Of a stretch of 64,000 nucleotides of DNA, positions 57,589 through 64,000 are shown one piece after another. The position numbers and the translations under genes are program-made. Positions within the stretch are counted from its first letter, which is position 1. Each line of letters starts with the position of its first letter. The stretch is from Panonychus citri (lineage: Eukaryota; Arthropoda; Arachnida; Trombidiformes; Tetranychidae): positions 1,386,501 to 1,450,500 of the forward strand of contig NW_026515433.1 in assembly GCF_014898815.1 (NCBI RefSeq), given 5' to 3'. The notes below the pieces were generated by a model that saw only the letters and a program-made list of their open reading frames with translations, ran no database searches and was not told the DNA's origin.

Positions 57589-60258
57589 CTAGTTACGAAT
57601 CGGTAACTTCCATCGGGCTTTGGAACTAAAAACGCCGGGTGAACCTCCTCTCGATTTCGATGGTTCGATTATATCGTTGGCTAAAAGTTCTTTGATCTTC
57701 TCTTCCATGATCACTCTAGTTTTAGGACCAAGACGATAAGGATTACATTGGGGGACTGGATTCAAACCAATATCAATAGTAATATCAACAATATCAGGTG
57801 AGATTTTTCCTAGATCATATTTATGAGTCGAAAAACATGGTAAATATTGATATATAAAACTTTTCATGATATTTTGTTGATCAAGGTTAAGAAATGATGA
57901 GATGCAATTGCTTAATGTCTTATCAATATTATCAATTTGTTTCGGGAATTCGTCATTTCTCTTATCCAATTTCCTTTTCTCCAAATAGTTTAAATATTCT
58001 TTTTCTTCAAATGTAACCAAATTGATTCTCATCAAGTCATTGAGATGAAATACTCCGACGGTATTTTGATTATTTGAATTAACACTTTTCTTCGACCTTC
58101 TTCTTCTCTTTTTTGACTTTTTTGACTCTGTTGAACTTGAACCAGGTTGAATGTCATCTGAAGGGTGATCAGAGGAAGTAATTACTTCTTCTTCCCTTTT
58201 GACACTCTCTTGATTTTGACTTCCTGAAGGCAATTTTTCGATATGCTGTGGACCAAATATTTTCGGAAAAATTTCGCGGAAAAGAAAGTACCAGCAGGAA
58301 ATTGAAGGGCATTTCAATTGTACTTGTAAGGGGTATCCAAAGCGATAAACACCGAAAGAATTTGTCTGTGGGTTACCAACGATCGTCGCAGAGGTTGAAT
58401 GTATGAAATTGTGTCCAAATATGATCGGGTAAGCGAGAGAATCCATAATATAGACTCTTATTGCTTTTTCCTCAAAGTTTGGATAACATCTAACGAAAAT
58501 TTGTGACGCTCCAACTGCTCTTATTGGTGGTGACTCTTTACTGAACCCACAAAACTCATGGCGGGATCTATAAATAGCTAATCCCATTTTATTAGCAAGA
58601 TCAAGAGAGATTAGCGTAGTTGAAGCTCCAGTATCGACCATTGCAATTGTCTCAACCAATGGAAATTTGTCTAAAACCTCTACTACCATTGTCGGATCTC
58701 TTGATTTTATATGCTTACCAAGTGTAGTTGACGCTCTCAATTTGTAGTGTTGTATATTACTACCTTCAATCTGCTGTTTTAACGGACAATTTTCAGTATC
58801 ATGTCCATTATCTTTACAAAATTGACACTGTTGCTGGTTATTCATCATTTGGTTAGGGTTTTGATAAAATTGAGGCTGATGAAACTGTTGCCTGTAATTA
58901 TTTTGTTGATTATTACGCCTTTGACTAAACCGTTGATCATTTTGTTGATAGTTTTGATGATTGGGGTGTTGGTTGAAATTAGATGGATTAGGTTGTTGAT
59001 ACATTGGCTGGTTGGGTTGATTTAATCTCGGGCCTTGGTAATTAAAATTTTTTGTATAATAGGGGCTGGGATTTTGTTGACCACCAAATTGACCTGGAGT
59101 AAAAGGTTGTTGGTTACCAAAGGGTCTCTGCATTTGATTACCCGGTAATCTTGGCTGTTGATTGTTTCTATTGCTATTACGAGGATAAGAATTATTAAAG
59201 GTAATTATCTTTTTCAAGACATCATCAATCCGGGTTATAGTAAGGTCATTTGCTAAGGTCAACCTTAAATCAGGAGGTAATGTGAACAAAATGATTAACA
59301 CGATACAATGTTCGCTAATATTAGGAACTCGTAATCGAGCAGCTCTAGTGATGATGCGACAGTGATTAATCGGATCATTACCCTTGTAAAATTTCGTTGT
59401 ATAAAGATTATGAGATGCAGCGACTATCTCACTCTCCCCAATGTAGGTTGTTCTCACTTTACCACAAAGGTTTTTAAAGGAAATACCTGGAAAAAGCGTT
59501 AAAATTTTATTTACTTCATCATAAATCTTAAATGGTAGATTAGCTGACAGAATCTTTATCGCAGTTGCATCATCAAACCCAAAGATGTCGATCTTAGACT
59601 CCAACTCCTTTAGCCATTCATTTAGACTTTCATTTTCATTGAATTTGTCTTGAATCTTGAGCCAACTCGGGTGAAACTGTAAGTTGTTATTCTGTTGTTG
59701 ATGAACAGGAGAATGATCTTGATATTGAGTTAACATTGGATCCTCGAAATGATCAGATTGGTGAGTAAACGGGAAATGTTGTTGGTTGATGTTGATGTTG
59801 CTGAATGTTTGATTCAGCTCAGTATCATAGTTGATCAATGGTTGTGGGTTTTCTTGTTTAAAAACTTTCAGAAGAATAGATATTTGATTATCAGTAAATT
59901 CAGACTTCAAATCAATTGGTGGGATTTTATCCAGGTTATCAAAAAATCCAAACTTAGCCAGCTTACGAATGTTAGGGTCAGTAAAACCAGCTATTCTCAA
60001 CTTCTTTATAACTTCCGGACATTGAAACCAATCGTAATCGAACTTAATATTATAATCAACTTCTTCTGATTGTGGTAATTTACCAAAATATAATAAACAG
60101 GTTTTTATATTTTCATTGAATCTTCTGGTTAAATAAGATCCAGTGAGGTTGTACGACGGAGGATAACCCATAGCCTTGACAAAGGTCAATTTTGATTCCT
60201 CATCCTTAGCAACATTACCAATGGTTATATCAATCGGATTCTTTGGGTCGATAGGCAT
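57589..60258 (-). CDS. gag: TE2 gag, protease and start of reverse transcriptase
   Basis: 889 aa from the ATG at 60258 (MPIDPKNPIDITIGN). The frame is open further upstream to 60399 through a hydrophobic stretch (NYFLFLPVIVIVLVIIIGSI), but that would place a membrane segment before gag, so the internal ATG is preferred. Capsid about residues 190-380, a long Gln/Asn/Pro-rich linker, a zinc knuckle CQFCKDNGHDTENC (CX2CX4HX4C, near 58785-58826), protease motif MVDTGAST (near 58630), and a Lys/Arg-rich patch (KKSKKRRRRSKK) that could be a nuclear-localisation signal. It ends at the frame change before the RT palm. Confidence 0.9.
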   Translation of the reverse strand: MPIDPKNPIDITIGNVAKDEESKLTFVKAMGYPPSYNLTGSYLTRRFNENIKTCLLYFGKLPQSEEVDYNIKFDYDWFQCPEVIKKLRIAGFTDPNIRKLAKFGFFDNLDKIPPIDLKSEFTDNQISILLKVFKQENPQPLINYDTELNQTFSNININQQHFPFTHQSDHFEDPMLTQYQDHSPVHQQQNNNLQFHPSWLKIQDKFNENESLNEWLKELESKIDIFGFDDATAIKILSANLPFKIYDEVNKILTLFPGISFKNLCGKVRTTYIGESEIVAASHNLYTTKFYKGNDPINHCRIITRAARLRVPNISEHCIVLIILFTLPPDLRLTLANDLTITRIDDVLKKIITFNNSYPRNSNRNNQQPRLPGNQMQRPFGNQQPFTPGQFGGQQNPSPYYTKNFNYQGPRLNQPNQPMYQQPNPSNFNQHPNHQNYQQNDQRFSQRRNNQQNNYRQQFHQPQFYQNPNQMMNNQQQCQFCKDNGHDTENCPLKQQIEGSNIQHYKLRASTTLGKHIKSRDPTMVVEVLDKFPLVETIAMVDTGASTTLISLDLANKMGLAIYRSRHEFCGFSKESPPIRAVGASQIFVRCYPNFEEKAIRVYIMDSLAYPIIFGHNFIHSTSATIVGNPQTNSFGVYRFGYPLQVQLKCPSISCWYFLFREIFPKIFGPQHIEKLPSGSQNQESVKREEEVITSSDHPSDDIQPGSSSTESKKSKKRRRRSKKSVNSNNQNTVGVFHLNDLMRINLVTFEEKEYLNYLEKRKLDKRNDEFPKQIDNIDKTLSNCISSFLNLDQQNIMKSFIYQYLPCFSTHKYDLGKISPDIVDITIDIGLNPVPQCNPYRLGPKTRVIMEEKIKELLANDIIEPSKSRGGSPGVFSSKARWKLPIRN

Positions 60259-60360
60259 TTTGATCAAAGAGTTGAGAGATAACAACAACGCGCTACAAAA
60301 TTTTGCTGTTTGTATTGATCCAATAATGATGACTAAAACGATGACTATAACAGGTAGGAA

Positions 60361-60380
60361 GAGAAAGTAATTACTTTCTC
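60361..60380. repeat. GTAATTAC-centred perfect palindrome, 20 bp
   Basis: Axis 60370|60371; arms GAGAAA / TTTCTC. Lies in the TE2 leader upstream of gag. Confidence 0.9.
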
Positions 60381-60428
60381 CAATACAAAGATGAAACAAA
60401 GAAAATGATGAATTGGAAATGATGTTGA

Positions 60429-60452
60429 ATTGAGAAGTAATTACTTCTCAAT
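60429..60452. repeat. GTAATTAC-centred perfect palindrome, 24 bp
   Basis: Axis 60440|60441; arms ATTGAGAA / TTCTCAAT. Lies in the TE2 leader. Confidence 0.9.
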
Positions 60453-60596
60453 GAGATCAGAAACTTGAGTGAGTATTTATAAAGGCAAGTAAATTTAGAG
60501 ATTATTAACTTGTAAGATAACAACTTGAAATGGAAAACTTTAAAAATTTTAAAAGTAAATAATAATTAACGTTGATTATTTTCACTTGAGATAATA

Positions 60597-60616
60597 GAGA
60601 CTCGGCATCTCCACCA
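60597..60616 (-). other. TE2 primer-binding site (probable)
   Basis: Two bases inside the 5' LTR the minus strand reads TGGTGGAGATGCCGAGTCTC, beginning with the TGG expected to pair with a tRNA CCA end. The tRNA is not identified. Confidence 0.6.
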
Positions 60617-60618
60617 TC

Positions 60619-60978
60619 TGTAAGAGTATTACTTTATCGGAACACTCGATTACCGAAATCTTTAATTAGGGGCCAATCTCATATCACAGTGGATTAAGTA
60701 ATTACTTAATCCACAACACAAGTGGGTAACAACAGTTAATTAATTATGAATAGTTTTAATGTTGAATTAGGATTAACAATATGGACAAGAGTTTAACACA
60801 AAGAGATTTAATTTTAACAAGGATTAGGATTAACTGGTTCACATCAACTGACTGTTTGTCTTTAACAATCTTGTTTTTTATACCCTTTGATTAAGGTGAC
60901 ACTTAATCAACCTTTGATTCTGTTGGTTGTTGATGATGAGGTGAGTTTGGGGGTAAGAGCAGCTTACCTCCCCTTACA
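60619..60978 (-). repeat. TE2 5' LTR
   Basis: 360 bp. It contains the longest form of the palindrome, 26 bp at 60689-60714; the other LTR has one change that shortens it to 20 bp. Confidence 0.95.
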
Positions 60979-63540
60979 ATATTGTGATGAGAATGAAATC
61001 TTTTTTCATGGTTTTCCAAAACTATCGAATCAACAATGGAAAGAATATGAATTCGAACACTTTTCTCATGGAAGCAAAAAAGTTGCAAGTTTTTTCTTTC
61101 CTCAAATGGAATAACAAAAAAGGAACAGATCTTGAAAACAGAACTTTCAAAGTTTAGGTTCTATAAATGATTCTGTTGATGATGGAATACGATAATAATC
61201 ATGATAATATTAATGATAATTTGATAAAAGTTTATTTCCAAGATGAGTAACTCAGAGGGAGGAAAAAAATTTGAAAAAAGTTTCGATTCCAAGATAATAT
61301 CGTTAATTAGTTTCTCTCGAGGTGATTATTATTACTTTACAAGCAGTCTATTTAATTACGATAAAAGCTTTTCTATTATCTTAGCTTATTGATTAAATTA
61401 TAATCTAGAACTCAATTATCATCTTAATTAATCAATCATCACCTCTAATTGTTATGGATTATCAAGTTTAACTTTTGCCAGTTTTAACTAAACTGATAAT
61501 GAAGTTTGAATATGAAAAGTTAGTCACTAACTGAGTAATTGCTGATTATCACCACAGCAAAAGCATCATGATAATGATAATTTAATCAGTACCCTGAATA
61601 TTTATGAAATAAAAATCCACCACTGAATGTATGAGCTGAGAATTGATAAAATTATTGTTAATTAGTGGCAATTAGTGGGTAAATTAAATGGCAGTTTATA
61701 CTAGAAATGATCAAAAATGAAAACTACTCATTGACTATGAATTTATCATGAACCATCATGAATAAAACTCAAATATTCAGAATTGATCAGGAATAATTTT
61801 CACTTTGAATTAAATTAAATCGGTTGATCAAGAAGGTTAAAAAGGAAAAGGCTAGAATATAATTACTATTGTTAATTGAAACAAGGATAAACTCATCAAG
61901 ATGTATTTTCAGATTTCAGGGTGAAAGGAAAAATATCAAAACTAATTGTATGATAACAATAATGAAATGATAATGTTATCATGATTCATGAAGAGTTACT
62001 ATGTTAGTTTTTTTTCTTGCTTCATGTTAATTCAAAGTGTTAACCATTATCTTCATCATCATCATGATTATATCGTGATTCTCATCATCATCATCATCAG
62101 AATAATTATCCTGATGAACGACAAATGTGCTAAATTATTCACAATCAGAGCAGAAAAAAAATGTTCCAGTTAATCACCAGAGATTTCAAGTTATTCATAC
62201 AAAGTCAAGATGAAGATCATGATGACGGTGAAAAAAGTAATTGAATATTTCATGAGCCATTGAATAAGCAGTAAATGATGAGAGAGCGAGAGAGGAGAGA
62301 GAGAAGACAAAGAAACGATGACAAAAAGGAAGAGAAAAAGATGAACATGATGATGAGATAAAGGATGAGAAAAGATGAAAAGAAAGAATTAATCATTCAG
62401 AACAATTCTGAATCATCTCTCGAACATGTGATCTATTTAATCTGCACCCTGAATTAGGGATTAAAAGGTATGATTATATTGAGAAGTAACAACAATGAAT
62501 TAATCGAAGTCATGGAATCATGAACTCACCCTGAATATAAAGAGATTTTCTGTCCCCTGAAAAATATTATCCATGAATTAATATGATGATAAAAGTTCAT
62601 TGGGAAGGATGAAAAGAGGTCAATTATTTCAAGAATTTTTCCTGAGAAAAATCAACATGATGATACGATTAAGATGGAGCAAGAAAACTCAGTATGAGTT
62701 CATGATGATGAAGATAATTAACCAAACTATTGGTCTTGGTATAGATTTTTTCTTTCCACCAGAAACAATGTTCTAGTGATAAGCTTTTTCCTGGTAATAA
62801 TTAAGATAATCATTTTTCATGGTGATTTTTTATTTCTCATCATGGTAAATTCTGAACCTTTGGTACTTAATTTATTGAATCAGAATCTCTCATATATTAT
62901 AAACCGTTTTATCAGTAGGGTGCTAAAGGAGATTGGTGTTAAAATCTTATTCCTTGTCTTCATCCTCATCAATTTGCTTCTCAGCTTGTCTCCTTTTTCT
63001 TCAGGAATATCTATTTACATCATCTCCCAATCTCTCATCCTTCATCATCATCATCATCATCATCATCTCCATCTTCATGATCAAGGTTTACAGTTACTTT
63101 CACCATCAACTCAGATAAACAATGTTCATGTGTTCAACTTAATTGCAAAGTCAATGGGAACTAAATTCATATCCACATAAACACACCGAATCTTATCATG
63201 AACTTCAACTGAGTCTTGAACTAATTTTCACCTCTATCCTGAAAAACTCTGAGAGAGAGAGAGAAGTTATCTACTGAACAAGATAAACATTGGATAATGA
63301 TAATTATCAACTAATGAGCTAATTTCCATTCAACTGAATCCATCATGAATATTTCAAGAGTAAGAATCTCATCTAATTTCAAATGTTATCATTTACCAAC
63401 AATTAAAAGTTTTTAACTTTTGATTGTAACTGTTAATCATCATAATGGTTCAGTAATGGATCCTAATGGTGATTAACTGATTCTTACATGATGATAATGA
63501 ATAATTTTTGAGAAAAAAATCAAGTGAATAAATAAACTAT
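60979..63540. other. Continuation of the gene-poor ATGATAAT-rich tract
   Basis: Same word usage as 41654-50576. Contains a (CAT)n microsatellite at about 63042-63067 and GA-rich patches near 62280-62310 and 63250. No gene is supported. Confidence 0.5.
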
Positions 63541-64000
63541 TATATATAATATGAATAATTAACATGACAACTAACCCCCTGTGGATTCAATTAAATTAAT
63601 CAGTTCCACTTGTCGGGTTTTAACGGAAAGGTTTGAGTACCGACTAAATTTACTCAATTCAAATTCGTAAAGGACCTGACCTTTAATTAGTGTACCAATA
63701 AAGGGGAAGCACTTTCATTAGCTTAACAAAACGTTTAATGACAAAAGGGTTGATTAATAAAGGGGTGACTTTTATAAGCGTAGGGTGACAATGGTAATTA
63801 ATAAGATCGCGTTTCTTAGCGTTAATGATAAGGTCAATGAAGACAAGTAAATAAGCACTTTAGAGGGTAAAAGAAGGACAAATGAATAAGAGATTAAGAC
63901 AAAGAAGAAGAGTCAAGTAAACACAATTAAGAAGAGGGATTAGTCACTTAAGTGAACACTTTGATTGACCAAATGTGTCTTATCAACTCTTTGTGCTAAT
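63541..64000. other. Change of composition at the window end, possible repeat element
   Basis: From about 63560 (ACAACTAACCCCCTGTGG) the sequence loses the ATGATAAT words and becomes purine-rich with AAAGGGG and GTAAAAGAAGGAC stretches. It may be the edge of another LTR or other repeat cut by the window end. Confidence 0.3.

Larger units (their letters stand above)
50581..60978 (-). mobile_element. TE2: Ty3/gypsy-type LTR retrotransposon with a third ORF, inactivated frames
   Basis: 10.4 kb with two 360-bp LTRs and a 4-bp target duplication ATAT (50577-50580 and 60979-60982). Transcription would run on the minus strand: gag at 60258, protease, RT, RNase H, integrase (stop 54939), a 1.7-kb non-coding spacer, then a third ORF (53221-50972). 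The LTRs appear to differ at one site (50653 against 60690), so insertion is very recent. Even so, at least five frame changes interrupt the coding region, three by apparent insertion and two by apparent deletion. This contradiction points to assembly indels or to mobilisation of an already defective copy. It has seven or more GTAATTAC-centred palindromes. Confidence 0.95.

Noticed and set aside
62776..63180. 134-aa hydrophobic plus-strand frame with His run
   Set aside because: The composition comes from T-rich sequence and the CAT microsatellite; it starts at no convincing site.
42000..64000. tRNA genes, rRNA or CRISPR-like arrays
   Set aside because: No T-loop consensus, rRNA core or regularly spaced direct repeats were seen by eye here or elsewhere in the window; the spaced palindromes in TE2 are irregular and have different arms.

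Overview
The window is eukaryotic nuclear DNA. It is AT-rich, genes have short GT-AG introns (about 50-100 bp), core promoters have TATA boxes with TCAGT initiators, and there are GA/CT and CAT microsatellites. The gene set (lipocalins with signal peptides, a two-RA-domain phospholipase C, CFAP20, RAD9, PRKRIP1) fits an arthropod. The compact, AT-rich style suggests a mite, but no species can be named from the sequence alone.

Layout. Positions 1-5.2 kb hold the 3' part of a RAD9 checkpoint-clamp gene, a short EST1/SMG5-7-like gene, and a convergent PRKRIP1 gene. Positions 7.4-29 kb hold a tandem family of five small secreted His/Gly/Trp-rich peptides with shared promoters. The array ends at an intact intronless CFAP20 gene, and two decayed CFAP20 pieces lie inside it, so the duplicated unit included part of CFAP20. 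A Ty3/gypsy-type LTR element (TE1, 10012-21708) sits exactly between the TATA box and the transcription start of peptide copy 2. That copy also carries a frameshift. A perfect 114-bp palindrome lies 0.4 kb upstream of TE1. Positions 29-34 kb hold a small coiled-coil gene and two head-to-head lipocalins. Positions 34.5-41.7 kb hold a PLC-epsilon gene on the minus strand. Positions 41.7-64 kb are a long gene-poor AT-rich tract interrupted by a second LTR element (TE2, 50581-60978, minus strand).

The main discovery candidate: TE1 and TE2 have different LTRs but the same unusual plan. Each has a gag-pro-pol reading frame followed, in the position where env sits in retroviruses, by a third ORF that combines a RING/TRAF-type cysteine-rich region with a C-terminal REX4/ISG20-like DEDDh exonuclease fold. 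In TE2 all five catalytic residues are visible but the reading frame is broken. In TE1 the frame is intact but most catalytic residues are replaced. TE2 also carries at least seven perfect 20-26 bp palindromes that share a GTAATTAC centre but have different, internally matched arms.

Several otherwise conserved genes (RAD9 tail, PLC-epsilon, the plus-strand lipocalin, TE1 gag, peptide copy 2) are each interrupted by what looks like one missing base. This raises the possibility of residual assembly indels, so pseudogene calls here are provisional.
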